NCBI GenBank assembly: GCA_022478985.1
Contig: JAKSZP010014546.1
Span: 62,001-126,000, forward strand
Direction: 5' to 3'
DNA: 64,000 bases
Source: Massospora cicadina
Lineage: Eukaryota > Entomophthoromycota > Entomophthoromycetes > Entomophthorales > Entomophthoraceae
Shown here: one piece after another, positions 1 to 11,831 of the stretch
Layout: each line of letters begins with the position of its first letter
Numbering within the stretch: position 1 is the stretch's first letter
Translations under genes and position numbers: made by a program
The notes under the pieces: generated by a model
What the model was told of the DNA's origin: nothing
The model's input: only the letters and a program-made list of their open reading frames with translations
Database searches by the model: none

Positions 1-953
1 ATAGGTCATACTTGTAGGGATTTATTCCTTATATTTCTGTCCACCTGATCTTCATCAAGATCTCTTGATGACAGTCTCTTAAGCCCAACAAACAGTTGGC
101 AGCTATCCCTGATTTTGGTTCCTTCACCTCTAAATCCCTTCTTGGATCTCTACTCTTCTCTCTGAGAGTCTTCCAATTATTGCCTTCTGCAATAATATCC
201 TTGAGACGAAACTTCACAATGGATGCTGACTGTCTAACTATACAGCAAATAGACTATTATTATTAATACTAATAATAATGTTTTACTAAATGATGGTTTT
301 TTATGTGTGTTTATTATAGTAAATCATGGGGAATTATATAGTAGGGGATTCAGCTGTCTAACCCTTTGTTGACACCTCTTTAATAAAACGGCAGCTGTTG
401 CCATTGAATCACCCTTCCTCGTCTTGGCAGCCATGGTCTTCCCCATCCTGGCTAGGAGTCTGTCATTGGACATCCTCAAGACCTCAAACAGAAAGAGTCA
501 GAAAACGTGTCTCTAACATTTTCCTCTTGATCCAAGTGAACCAACCATAATTGGCTAGCGACCTGCTTAGGTAATGGGACTTATTACCCATTATGGCAGG
601 TCACTTCACCAACTGATTGATTCACTAGTTCTAGGCAGCATCACTCGCCTCACAACTTACTATTCATTCTCAATCAGTCAGTGATGAAACCTGACCAATT
701 TCAATTGGTACACCTGATAGTTAATCACTATCAGATGCCCCTATTTCATTGGCCACTCTATCTGATGAGATATTAGGTATGCATCTGGATTGATCCCCAA
801 CAGATACAACCCGGTGAATATCCCAAAATCCCCTGAATATAGTTCCTCTTAAACTTGAGCCAACCGATTTCCAATTCACTTCAACTTAGGGAATTTTCCC
901 CTAGCGACACCAGGTAATCTAGCAGGCTGGGAATATGGGCAATTTTCCCAACA
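1..953 (-). repeat. 3' LTR of element A (partial)
   Basis: Direct repeat of about 7139-8096. It starts (minus strand) with TGTTGGG at 953, after a purine-rich tract. A short reading frame at 29-217 (minus) has a similar counterpart at 7168-7395, sharing the string KDIIAEGNNWKT, so the LTR itself seems to carry conserved sequence, either a short LTR-encoded peptide or simply repeat similarity. The LTR is truncated by the window edge. Confidence 0.85.
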
Positions 954-968
954 TATCCCCCTCTTGCC
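954..968 (-). promoter_or_regulatory. Polypurine tract of element A
   Basis: On the minus strand this reads GGCAAGAGGGGGATA directly before the TGTTGGG of the 3' LTR. Element B has the related GCAAGAGGGGCATG before its own 3' LTR at 15055. Such tracts prime plus-strand DNA synthesis in LTR retrotransposons. Confidence 0.7.
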
Positions 969-1559
969 TAGATTTCCAGTGAGAAAAGGATTGGGGCATG
1001 AGGAACGCCACTTTAAACACTTGGTCAAATACTTCATTGTTTCAAGAGGAGTACACTCATCAATACTCAACGCTGCTCAGGACAACCTTTGGCATATAAC
1101 GTTCTTCCTCTTCCTCCTCGCTAACGCCTACATAGAGCGCGGTCCTCACAACCTTCTGTCATGCTGGGCTGATTGATTTTACTCATGATGATATTAGTCC
1201 CAGAATCCAGTTTTCCCCCATCAGGGTATATGACCCTCTGTCATATTCAGGATTCTTGGTCTGGCGTCCTTGAATTCCTGATTTTCTCCTCATCCTAGAC
1301 AGGAGACTCTTACCGTTGATGTTCATTTCACAGCTTGATTAAGAATACTTATTTCTATTCGCCCTCGTTATTTTTCTCATAACCTTTTGGCTGTAAGTCA
1401 TTCTTGATTCTTCCCTCAAAAAGCTTATCTCATTAATTTTTGAGATTAAGTTCCCCTAAATTGGAGCTTAATGGATTATAAAGTGTATAATGTCAACTTC
1501 TATATAAGTCTGACTTCCCCCTCTAGTCCTGCTCATATGGTGTATTCAGAAATCACTAC

Positions 1560-2720
1560 CAGCAGCTCCTCAACAGTCTATCTGATCCAGACCTCCACCT
1601 CTTCCAGAAGATGAGTCAGGATGCTTGATGGAACCTCTTCTATGGTCCTTCCAGAACTCATACGCCTAGTCTGGCACAAGCGGCTAGTCCTTCCATCAAA
1701 TTACTGGAAATAGTAACCAATACCTCTATAACTAAGCTTGCCATCATTTCGAACAACTCTCAGCTGTCTCTTCCCTTGCAGTTGATCCCTGAGTTGGACT
1801 TCAAAACCCTCCTGGATTCAGCTCCTTTCTCTGATGTTCTGAAAATCATCATTAATGATCCAAAGATCATGCCAGTCGCTCTGGATCATTCGTTCTTGGC
1901 TGGGTCAGACTTGCTTCCTGAATTCCTCTTCCAACTCAGTCTTTCTACAAACCCGCTGTACTGGTTTCTGAGCTCTCAATTGGGAACAGCATACACTTTG
2001 GGCTCCCCTACGCTGAACTCTGGGCCCAAGTCACCAAGGCTTTGACATTAGCGTTGAATCCCTCTGATCTGGACAACATTCTAGATTGGGATACTGCCAC
2101 TTATGCTCTTCACTTTGCTGGCCAAGTTCTTTAAAGTTGGTCGACAAAGCTTCCAGCCTCGCCTGGCTTTCCACTGGTCATTCATCTTTAGCTTCTGTGA
2201 AGCCCGTAGTCATCATTTTCAGGATGCAATCCGCTCTCTGCACAACTACCTCTTCTCCAGAGCTTCCCATCACTATCTTCTGCTGATGGCGTTAATTGGG
2301 GCATGATTCAACAACCCCCATTGAGTATTCCTTCTTTGCTGCCAGCTCACATGTCTGGTGTCCTTGATGAAGCCTGTTGGCAGGCGCTCAAGACAAATCT
2401 TCCAGCTCTGGTGCCTTATTGGGATTACTCAGGGTTATTCACCAATTGCTGATTGGCTCTTTCTCTATTGCTGTTTTCCTCCCCGCTCCAGGGTTTCATG
2501 ATTGGCATCTTCCAACATTTCAATTTTCCTTCCCCTAGTCACGTTTTCTCAGGGCTTGACATCCACTCAATGAATGTGGTTTCATGTAGGTCTTTGCCCT
2601 CACAAATGTCCAATTGCATATCAATTTTGATGGGCTGTTTCTTCCTACCACGATCCATTTTCCCTCCCCCAAGAGGCGACATAGGCGGAATCATCCCCAT
2701 ACAGAGGATGTCCAATAAAA
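1560..2720 (+). pseudogene. Antisense accessory ORF of element A, unknown protein
   Basis: Plus-strand coding sequence lying opposite to pol, between the end of pol (about 3040) and the 3' LTR. Open segments join across frameshifts: a Ser/Pro-rich start containing GPSRTHTPSLAQ (about 1640), then IPELDFKTLLDSAP (from 1785), SIHFGLPYAELWAQVTKAL (about 1990), DLDNILDWDTATYALHFAG (about 2070), PAHMSGVLDEACWQALKT (about 2345) and a basic KRRHRRNHPH tail (about 2670). Element B has a homologous ORF at 12990-13600 (minus), also antisense to its pol. The match across two diverged copies, in protein order and frame, argues for real coding history. Uninterrupted, it would exceed 350 aa. I recognise no family; it is neither gag nor an envelope protein by any motif I can see. 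Confidence 0.6.
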
Positions 2721-3040
2721 ATAAAAAATCTAAAGATATAGTGAATTTTTTATCTATGCATTTAGAAATCTTTCTTTTTTTTCCAATTTTTTATCAATTT
2801 TTTATCTTTATTCTTCTTTTTTCCTGTGGGACTTGACCTTGTTTCAGTTCAGATGTCCATATTTTCCCTCAAACTGGGTCCTGGGTACTTAAACTTACCA
2901 GTTTTTCTTGTTCAGAGGTTTATTTTCGGACTTAACCATCTAGATTGGTTCAGAGGTCCTTTTTTCAGACTTGGCTTAATCATCAGGACATGACCAACTT
3001 AATGGTTCATCGGTCCTTCAAGAACTCTTTTATTTTTTCC
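2700..3040. repeat. Internal direct repeat, copy 1 (copy 2 at 5760-6060)
   Basis: An AT-rich stretch followed by phrases such as AACTGGGTCCTGGGTACTTA and GGTTCAGAGGTCC recurs in the same orientation and order at 5760-6060. It overlaps the 3' side of the antisense ORF and the end of pol. The second copy stands where gag would be expected, suggesting that this module was duplicated within element A. Confidence 0.65.
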
Positions 3041-4060
3041 TTAATCCAACGCTTTAGGTACTTAGCAGGGACTCAATTTACAACTCTTCCATCCAAGAGA
3101 TTTTTGATGGAGTAAGTATCAGTCGCCATCTTGGCAATTACTTTGAATGATCCTGACCACAATGCATCCAGTTTGTTTCTTCGTTTGAAACCATGTGTAT
3201 CACAATAGGCAACTCTTTCTCCTATTCGATATTCTTCTAATGCCAGTCAGTTTTTGTCATCCATCAATTTCGCTCATATCCTTTTCTTCAAGGTTGCATC
3301 AAATGCTTGTGATTGCATATCGATCAGGATACTCATCAGTCAGTTCAAGTATTGCTTGGTACTCATCCCCATTGTAGGTCCTACTACTGAATATAATATT
3401 AGTGGCAACGCGGCTATTTACTTATAGTAATTCAAATGGCATTTTCCCCGTTGTCATGTGATGACTAATGTTGTAGGTGAACATCACTGAACTCAGGTAT
3501 GTTCCCCACGCGGAGGTTCTCCCTGTGACTAGCTTCCTCAGCATCGTGGCCAGCATCCCATTAAACCATTCTACCAGTCCGTTTGTCTCCAGCCAGTATG
3601 GTACTGACATGACTCCTCAGATCCCCATTATTTCATTTAGCCTCAGGATCACGTGAGATGTAAAGTTGGTCCCATTATCACTCAGTAGGACTTGCGGACA
3701 TCCATGCTGGTATACTACTTGATCCAGGATGAATCTCTCAGTACTGGTAACATTAACTCTGGCTAGTGCTTTCATTTTGACCCATCTCGTCAGATAATCG
3801 ATGGTTACTATGATGTACTTGACTTCTCCTGTGCTCATTGCCAGCGGTCCCATCATGTCAATGGACACCGTGTGCCAGGCAAATCCAGATCAGACCAGTC
3901 AGTATTCAGTTGTGTTCTTGTGTGGTTTGTGCAACTGGCACTCCACGCAACAAGCCAGATGATCCACGACATTGTAGTTAATTGATTCTCAGTAATAATA
4001 CTGGTGAATATAGTCAGTTGTTTTTCTCAGGCCTCCATGCCTGACAACCTTGTGAGCTTC
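3040..4060 (-). pseudogene. Integrase of element A
   Basis: Catalyses insertion of the retrotransposon DNA. From N to C: an HHCC zinc-binding region (HKVVRH, then CCVECQLHKP) at about 4060-3930; the DDE core with SIDMMGPL (first Asp), LLSDNGTNF (second Asp) and ETNGLVEW (Glu) between 3868 and 3540; and a C-terminal domain near 3240-3050 containing KLDALWSGSFKV, typical of gypsy integrases. All three catalytic acids are visible, but stops and frameshifts break the frame, for example between the zinc region and the core and after the Glu. Confidence 0.8.
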
Positions 4061-4289
4061 TTGTACTATTGCTGCTCTTTCTGACGGTTTTGGTAATAAT
4101 AGCCACTTCCTGTTGATAATCTTAAATACTTGTACATCCATAGTCTCAGTGTTTTCCATCACTTTTCAAAGCGCACCTTGGATCTCTCGAGGCTCATCCT
4201 CAATTCTTCCTTTGACCATTCTCTGGAATAGCTCATCCGCCTGCGGGTATACCAACTGGACCATTGGCAACCGCAATAAGCCATCCATG

Positions 4290-4690
4290 TTCTGGTGAGA
4301 AGCCCCTGCTCAGTGGATAATCTCATAATCGTAAGCCTGAAGCTTAAGTGCCCATCAGGCCAATCATTCTTCCAGTTCTTGTAGATTGTGTAGCCAACGC
4401 AGCAAAGAGTGGTCCATCACCACCTTAAAGTGCGTTCTATAGGAATACACCTGAAACTGATTACATGCATAAATGACTGCAAGGCATTCATGCTCAGTCA
4501 CGGTGTAGTTCCTCTTAGCGGGTGAGAGTGTCTGGCTTACATACGCCACCAGATATTGATCCCCAAGTTCATATACTTGGCTCAATATGGCGCCAATCAC
4601 CATCAATGAAGCATCAGTTTGTATAATAAACTCCCAATCAAAATTAAGATATTTAAGAATTGGCAAATCTATCAAATACCGGCGTAACTC
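4290..4690 (-). pseudogene. RNase H domain of element A
   Basis: Degrades RNA in the RNA-DNA hybrid. It has the gypsy-type order: FIIQTDASLMVIGAIL (first Asp), VTEHECLAVIYA (Glu) and FKVVMDHSLLRWL (second Asp). Best aligned with element B at 11832-12161, where most residues agree. Downstream, stops interrupt the WALKLQAYDY region that normally leads into integrase. Confidence 0.85.
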
Positions 4691-4799
4691 ATTGAAGGAG
4701 TCCTTGGCCTCTTCATTCCATACAAATTCTTTTTTTTAATCTTTTAATAAATGAAATTAAGGCTCAGCTATTCAGGAAAAGTCCCAAATAAATCTTCTG

Positions 4800-5560
4800 T
4801 AGTATCTGACCATCCCAAGGAATACTTAGATGTCTTGGACACTTTTTGGCACATCCATACACTCTATAGCTGCTATCTTCTGGGTTTGCGGCTTCAATCC
4901 ATTTGCGTTAATCACAAATCCTAGGTATTCCAACTCTTTCTTGAAGAAGTGGCACTTCCTTAGCTTGATCTTCAGGTTAGCTGCGGACAGTATCTTAAAA
5001 ACTTCTTCCAAGTGATGGAGGTGATCAGTAAACTTTCTACTGAACACTGATATTGTCCAAATATACCAGGATGCATGACAGCTTCAGGTCGCTTAATATT
5101 GTGTCCATGGCCCAATGGAATGTCGCGTGCACATTGCAAAGACCCTGGGGCATCCTCATTGGCTGGTTAACCCCTGCGCGGTAATAATCGCTAATTTTCT
5201 TGGTCTTCTTCTGGCAAGTCGATCTGCCAGTATCCTGAGATCAGATCCATCACAGAGAAATACTTCGCTTCCCCTAATCGATCCAGCACAATGTCAATCC
5301 TCAGTAGGGGATACAAATCCTTCTTCATAATTTTATTCAGCTCTGATAGTCAATCACTACCTGGTTCAATCCATCCTTTTTCTTCACAATCAGAATTGGA
5401 CTCGCCCAGGGACTTGACAATGGAACTAGAAGCCCATGTTTTAATAGTTTGCTGATCTCATCCTCCACTACCACTTTGGCGGCTTTCAATCTTCAGATCA
5501 GTCTCATCCTTATTGGTAGATTTTCTCCAGTGTTGACCTTGTGAATTATGTCTCATGCAC
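4800..5560 (-). pseudogene. Reverse transcriptase of element A
   Basis: Gypsy RT remnant. Visible pieces are YFSVMDLISGYWQIDL near 5260, PMRMPQGLCN near 5145, the active-site motif LVYLDNIS near 5060 and FTDHLHHLEEVFKIL with ELEYLGFVIN at 5030-4910. The active site should read YLDD; here the second Asp is Asn, which fits a single G-to-A change. Several frameshifts and stops are present. Element B keeps the intact YLDD. Confidence 0.8.
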
Positions 5561-5749
5561 ATCCCAAATTGTGTTCATCCTGAGAAACACTTCCCGATAT
5601 TTCTCAAATAATTTGAGCACCTCCTCCTTCTGCCCTTTCAGCAGATCAGCGAGCTGCTCCCAATCAACCAATAGGTTGATGCTTTTGGCCACCCTGGCTG
5701 GTAATTTCATCTCATCGAGGGTGGTTTTCCTCCATTAAGCCGTCAGGAT

Positions 5750-6935
5750 TTCTTGTTGTTTCTTAGGTCCAAAACTCTTAGACCATAAAATTGATATTAC
5801 AATAATTTATATATTTTTTGTATTTTCTTTTGCAATGGGACTTGCAACCTACAAAAAGGCTCAGAGGTCCTTCTTTTCCCTTCATCTTAACTGGGTCCTG
5901 GGTACTTAAACCTACCAGTTATCATGGTTCAAAATCTTATCCTCTTAAGATTTAACCAACCATATGGCTCAGTGGTCCCTTCTGGGACTTGACCAAAATC
6001 TCAGGACAAAACCAATTAATGGTTCAGAGGTCCTCTGGGAACATTGCAATTATTTTCTCTTAGGCTCAATACTACCAATTAGTATTGACCTTCACTATAT
6101 GACAGCAGCGCTGTTTCCTCACATATAGGCCATACTTGCTGACTTCGGGCAGTTCTCCTGAATTAGACCTTTAATCCCGACTGAAAATTTGCTCAACCAG
6201 CCCTAATTTCATTCCTTATTCGGCAACTGATGCTTTTGGATCTTCATATCTCATCAGCCAACAGTTTCGTCCAATTGTCCATCTCATTTTTCTCCTGGAA
6301 ACGTTTTTTCAGCCTTTGTGGCTATCCATAATTACACAGGTCGTTCTGGCCTTGTTAGCTTCATCCCTTTTGATCCTGAATTGATGAACTCATCTCCAGC
6401 AACTTCTGACCAGTGATTGAGTGTTAATAAGTCAAACGATTTCCTCCACTATCTGGGATCAATCATTTCCTATTTTGACTTCATCTCTTCATTGGTATGG
6501 CAATCCAATTCTCCGGATTAATTGCTTCTTATTTCGTCTAATGCCTCATCTAAACGCTCTCTCCTCAGGAATATTTAAAGCGGATTCAATTTCAACCTGA
6601 GTTGATCCTGCTGTTCCTTGGGACTATTTACAGCAGGCCCAATTCCAACCCAAGTTGGCCCTGCTGACTGTTCATCTCAAGTAGATGTCTGGTGGAACTG
6701 GTTTCCTTGCAGCACAAGATAGTTCCATATCTAGGCTGCAAGTCTTTTCCTGAACTTGAGTATCTTCATTTGGCTTCACTTGGAGCTCCACTGCTGAGCT
6801 GGGTGAACGCCACTGAACGTGATCTACTTCACATTCTATCTTCGTTACTTCCTTCAGTAACATATTTTCAAATTGGAAACATCTTCTTTATATGACATTA
6901 TAATAAATTCTTTACTCAACTACCCCCTGTAGTGA
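5750..6935. other. Rearranged 5' third of element A, no recognisable gag
   Basis: A gag gene is expected here on the minus strand, but I find no gag domain or zinc knuckle. The part at 5760-6060 repeats 2700-3040. On the plus strand, 6280-6720 has an unusually open frame with few stops (including YTGRSGLVSFIPFDPEL), which might be another piece of the antisense module. Function unknown. Confidence 0.35.
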
Positions 6936-6941
6936 GTACCA
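6921..6941 (-). promoter_or_regulatory. Primer-binding site of element A
   Basis: Just inside the 5' LTR the minus strand reads TGGTACTCACTACAGGGGG. Element B has TGGTGCTCACTACAGGGG at the same place, and element D has TGGTGCTCCCTGCCAGG. The TGG start pairs with a tRNA CCA end; I cannot name the tRNA. Confidence 0.55.
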
Positions 6942-6944
6942 ACC

Positions 6945-8096
6945 TGTAAAAATTTACTAGTTTGTTCTTATTGGCAAACAACCCTAGTGATCTTTTTACT
7001 GCACAGGTTCAATTTCCTCATGCACTTTGCATTGTATAGAATGTATAATCCAATAATAGTATGGATACTATTATCTGTAGTTGAGTTTAAACTATTATCA
7101 GGCCTAAAACTTCGGTCAGTACTTCCAATTAAATGCTCAATAAGTCATATTCTTATGGATTTGTTCCCTATATTCCTGTCCACCTGATCTTCGTCAAGAT
7201 CTCCTGATGAAAGTCTTTTTTGGCCCAACACAGTCGCCAGCTATCCCTGATTGTGGTTCCCTTTGTCTCTAGATCCCCAATCGGATCTCTAATCTTCTCT
7301 CTGAAAGTCTTCCAATTATTGCCTTCTGCAATAATATCCTTGAGATGTAACTTCACAATGGATGCTGATAGTCTAACTATATAATGAATCGACAATATTA
7401 CTAATAATACTTTAAATAATGTTTTACTAGTTAATGATTTTTATGTGTGTTTATTATAGTAAATCCTAGGGAATTATATAGTAGGGGATTCAGCCGTCTA
7501 ATCCTCGGTTGACACCTCTTTGATGAAGCAGCAGCTGTTGCCATTGAATCAACTTTCCTCTTCTTGGCAGCGATGGTCTTCCCCATCCTGGCTAGGATTC
7601 CGTCATTGGACATCCTTGAGACCTCAAATGGAAAGAGTCAGAAAACGTGTCCTTAACGTTTTCCTCTCAATCCAAGCAAACCAATCATAATTGGCTAGCG
7701 ACCTGCTTAAGTAATGGGACTTATTACCCTTTATGGCAGGTCACTTCACCAACCAATTGATTCACTAGTTGCAGATGGCATTACTCACCTTGCAACTCAC
7801 TATTCATTCCCAATCAGTCAGTGATGAAACCTAACCGATCCCAATTGGTACACCTGTTAGTTAATCATTATCTAATGCCCCTATTTCATTGGCTACTCCA
7901 TCTGATGAGATATTAGGTATGCATCTGGATTGATCCCCAACAGTAATATCCCGGTGAATATCCCAAAATCCCCTGAATGTAGTTCCTCCAAAACTCAGGC
8001 CAACCAATTTCTGATTCACTTCGCCTTAGGGAATTTTCCCCTAGCGACGCCAGGTAATCTAGCAGGCTGGCAATATGGGTAAAAATCCCAGCAACA
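6945..8096 (-). repeat. 5' LTR of element A
   Basis: About 1.15 kb, starting (minus strand) with TGTTGCTGGG at 8096 and ending in ACA at 6945. It aligns directly with 1-953 and in inverted orientation with B's 3' LTR at 15055 onward, showing A and B belong to one family. It contains a short frame at 7431-7613 (minus, beginning MSNDGILARMGKT) whose start is also recognisable in B near 15540. Confidence 0.85.
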
Positions 8097-8309
8097 TCAT
8101 AAGTTTCAGAGAGGAAATACTAGCCAAGCGTTGAGATGATTTCTAGTACTTCAATTCAACTATGGTTAGTAGTCTCCATACTATTATCAAATGAATATAT
8201 CATTTTTAACTATTAAATAACGCGGAGAATTTCACAACAATGAAACTGTGCAGTTAATACAAATATAGGATATTATTAGCCAAGAATAATAGAAAACTTA
8301 TAGATTAAA
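8097..8309 (+). repeat. 5' LTR of element B, right-hand remnant
   Basis: Matches 15967 to about 16190 (shared phrase GAAATACTAGCCAAGCGTTG). The left part of the LTR is displaced by element A, whose boundary at 8096/8097 falls beside CATCAT, also present in the uninterrupted 3' LTR at 15965. The exact right boundary, before TTGGTGCTCAC, is approximate. Confidence 0.75.
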
Positions 8310-8311
8310 AT

Positions 8312-8332
8312 TGGTGCTCACTACAGGGGTGT
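8312..8332 (+). promoter_or_regulatory. Primer-binding site of element B
   Basis: TGGTGCTCACTACAGGGG directly after the 5' LTR, near-identical to that of element A. The matching tRNA is not identified. Confidence 0.55.
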
Positions 8333-8399
8333 AGTTGAGTAGAAGATAGAACATGACGTCATATAAGGACTAGGTAAAAAACTATGGACAGAACTGGCA

Positions 8400-9590
8400 A
8401 ACGTTAACCAGAACGCTCAGAACTTAGCAGATCATCAAGAATTCGCTGCCTTGGAGGAGAGAGTCGCCAAGATGGAGGAAGGGGTCAATAATGTCACGAG
8501 TTTTAGAAGTGTGTTATTTGGAAATCAACTTCATCGAAGAAAAAAGAAGGGGACTTATTTTGAGAAGTCTTATTTCTGAAAATGGAGCATGAAGCGGATT
8601 GCACTCATTTAAGAGCATTTAGCGCAGATATTATGTGGATGATTAAAAAAATAAGAAGTAGTTGAAGACTCACAGATGTGAATGTGAGCCATATGTGGTG
8701 ACCAATGCTGAAGAAAGAACTCCTTAGATGCTAATTATAAAGACAACAACCCCAAGAAACATGCCACCCGCTTTTACCACTTTTTTGAAGATGACGCCCG
8801 AAATTACACCCCAAGTGAGCCAAGTAGCCAAACCAAGAGAGGTGGCTAGAGAAATCTTTGAGGAATTCAAGGCAACACCGAAATTGCTGACTTTCAATTG
8901 GTATAATTCCACAGCTTTTTTCAATTGTTTGATATGACATTGTACAGATATGGATATTATCAAAAGGCATTAACAGTGATGAATTGCCTAGATATTGATT
9001 TTCAAAACCTAGTGTTGCCCCATCTAGAGGGGGACATCTAGTCTTATTCAGAGGCTAAGGCGGCTATTATGAAGGAATTCAGAAGTCCCATGCGCATGTC
9101 AAAGCACAAGCAAGAGTTTAAGGGCATTCAATTCCATAAAGATGAATCCTTAGCAAGCTTCACCAATTGCTTCTACCAGGAATCACAAATACTGGTTGGA
9201 GAGAAAGTGCTGGATGATTTCAATGCCCAAATTGCACTAAAAGTGGCCCTTTGGCCCTATCATATATTGCATTGGATAGTGTTTTCCATTTTTGTGAAAG
9301 AAATTACCACCTCTCAAATGGTAAACAATTTGAAAATCTTGGGAGCTGTCTTCAATGCCCCAAATAAAAGTTTTGGATGAAATCCAGTATGAAATTTAAA
9401 TCCCACGAAGGGGAGTGAGGGCGCTAAGGAGATGAATAATTGAACTGTGCCAGGAATAAGCCTGAAGACTTTAAACGGATTAGTAAGAAGGAGAAAGTCT
9501 GTTACCAGTGCAGAGGAAAGGGACATTTGCTGTGCACTTCAAGAAACCCAAAGATCAAATTAATGTGATCCAAGTGAAAGTTTCTACAAC
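8400..9590 (+). pseudogene. Gag of element B
   Basis: Capsid and nucleic-acid-binding polyprotein. The open stretch 9069-9380 holds a typical gag core (FKGIQFHKDESLASFTNCFY). Near 9500 there is a zinc knuckle, CYQCRGKGH, whose last part runs into a one-base frameshift: in the next frame it continues as AVHFKKPKD, so the final Cys of CX2CX4HX4C has become Phe. Upstream, 8728-8937 has an open frame containing REVAREIFEEFKATPK. Several stops lie between these pieces. Confidence 0.65.
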
Positions 9591-10029
9591 TGCAAAGGAG
9601 TCAAAAAAGGGCCAACGTCCTATACAGGGAACAGTCTAGTGCTTCAGAAAAACCTGTTGCTCCTGATATTATGCACAATGAAGTTGAAATCAGTGATCTG
9701 TTTGTGGATGAAGACGTTCAGGATCAGCTGTATCAAGTAGTTAATTTGGACGTGAATGCAGTAACAAAATCCAGGGTGAAGAGGATCAACTCCAAGATAT
9801 TAAAGAAGTTGCTTGGCCGTGTACTGACAACTAGTGGACGAGATTCAAGCCACAGATAATCAAGAAGAATTGACTGAGTTCGATTAGTTGAGGCAAACCT
9901 GTCAATCCCCATCAGCGCGATCAAGGAATAATTTTTCTGATTTATTAGCGCAAATAATTCACACCCTCAATTAAGCTAATAATGCTGTATAAACTCAGTA
10001 AATACTATCTTACAATACTTTGAGCATAC

Positions 10030-10330
10030 ATATATATACTAGTGAATGAGTATGGGTGAGGGAAATTGTTGACAGTGGAGCGCTTAATAATTTTGTCTCA
10101 ACCAAGTTGGTAAAAGGATGAAGATCTCGCCTGATTTATAACACAAGAAAGAGTATGGGACAGCTGGTTTGAATACCACCTAATGTAGAGCGTACAGCGC
10201 TCTACCACCTTAATTTGGATCCTTGGTGTTGTCTGCTCCAGCAATAGTTTTGGCCAACCAAAACTATGACATTCTGATCAGTATGGAATTTATATGAAAG
10301 TACAGAGTTAAATGTAACTTCAAGGATTAA
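10030..10330 (+). pseudogene. Aspartic protease of element B
   Basis: The motif IVDSGALNNFVSTKLVKG (about 10065-10118) matches the active-site loop of retroviral-type aspartic proteases (D-S/T-G-A). It lies between gag and RT, as expected in gypsy elements. Downstream, a weak segment resembling the C-terminal part (YDILI-like, near 10265) is frameshifted. Confidence 0.5.
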
Positions 10331-11029
10331 TGTTGACCATATTGAGTCAGATGTTAACATTGGTCTATCAAAAGGATGGGGAAGCTCCACTGAGTAAGGG
10401 AAATAACTTCATCAAGTTAATATACAATGAAAGCATTGTCTCAATTTAATACCAACTAGTTGGCTGGAAGCGACAAGAGATACTGACAGAAACCCTAGAA
10501 AATCAGGGAATTCCACTGAGGATCAAGAATGCGAGAACCATACCACTGGGATCACAAATAAAAGTCAACACTGGGTTGACATTAAAGATACCAGAGCTGC
10601 TGTATAGGGAGGTCAGAAGCCCATGGAAGAGGTTTAGAATAGAGCCTTGGGTGGCTCCTGGAATAACAATTCCAGTTCATGGAAAAGCTTGAGTTCTACT
10701 AGCAAATTTAAGCAAAAAATCAATGAAGATTGAGAAGAATTAGGTCATCACGTTTGTTCACCTAATCCTGATGGCTGAACTGAGAATTTCATGATTTTGG
10801 GACCCTCAATGAAATGGGATTACTTGTTGGGGTAACTGAGAGTATCAATCTATTCATTATTCAAGAGCAACTCGCTGATCTGATGAAGGAATCAAGAGAA
10901 GGTACTTAAACTGATCAACAAGTATCAGGAAGTATTCACCTAGGATGACCATGATTTGGGATGTGTGAGAGATGTGATCCACAAGGTTGATACCATGGAA
11001 AATTTTCCAATCAGGATGAGACCGATTTG

Positions 11030-11770
11030 AAGGTTAAAGGTGGCTGAAGCAGTAGTGGAGGAAGAAATCAGCAAAAAAGTGAAGCATGGGATTCTAGTTC
11101 TTTGTTGAGTCTCTGAACGAGTCTGATTCTTAGCATGAAAAAAAGGATGGCTCTAATTGTGTGGTGATCAATTATCAGTAACTGAACAAGATTATGAAGA
11201 AGGATTCATAACCACTACTAAAAATTGACAATGCGCTAGATCAATAGGGAGAAGTGAAGTATTTCTCCATGATGGATCTAATATTGGGATATTGGCAAAT
11301 TGATTTTCCAAATGAAGATCAGGAGAAATGCTAGATTGTCCCCACGCAGGGCCTATATCAACCGATGAGGATGCCCCAGGGTCTGTGAAATGCTTCTGCA
11401 ACGTTCCAGATGGCCATGGATGAAAAACTAAATGACTTGAAGTTGTCATGCGTCCCGGTGTACTTGGATGATATAAATCTTTTCAGTAGGACATTTACTG
11501 ACCATTTGCACCACTTGGAGGAAGTGTTCAAGAGACTATTCGCAGCCAACCTGAAAATTAAGCCAAGAAAGAGTTGGAATATCTGGGATTTGTGATCAAC
11601 TTTAGTGGATTGCAGCCGCAATCCCAGAAGCTCGAAGCCATAGAACAAATGGCTGTGCCAAATAGTGTCCAAGATATCCAAGTTTTCCTTGGAATGGTCA
11701 GATACTATAGAAGATTTATTTGGGAAATTGCCTGAATTGCTAAGCCCTATTCCATCTGTTGAAGAATCCA
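11030..11770 (+). pseudogene. Reverse transcriptase of element B
   Basis: Pieces in order: MDLILGYWQIDF (about 11270), MRMPQGL (about 11367), VYLDDINLFSR with an intact YLDD active site (about 11460) and FTDHLHHLEEVFKRLFAANL (about 11496). A stop follows the MPQGL motif and a frameshift lies near 11570, before YLGF-like and thumb sequences up to 11770. This copy retains both catalytic Asp residues, unlike A and C. Confidence 0.8.
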
Positions 11771-11831
11771 AAGAAAGGATTCATTTTGGAATGAAGAAGC
11801 GCAGAAATCCTTCGATGAGTTATGCCAATAC

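Larger units (their letters stand above)
1..8096 (-). mobile_element. Ty3/gypsy element A, 3' end cut by window edge
   Basis: LTR retrotransposon read on the minus strand: 5' LTR at 6945-8096, primer site near 6941, RT, RNase H and integrase in gypsy order from about 5.5 to 3.0 kb, a polypurine tract at 954-968 and the 3' LTR from 953 past the left edge. The two LTRs align in direct orientation (position 1 corresponds to about 7139), so roughly 200 bp of the 3' LTR lie outside the window. Its 5' LTR starts with TGTTG at 8096, and directly beyond it the sequence becomes the right part of element B's 5' LTR, so A inserted into B. Many stops and frameshifts make it inactive. Its 5' third (5.75-6.9 kb) has no recognisable gag. 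Confidence 0.85.
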
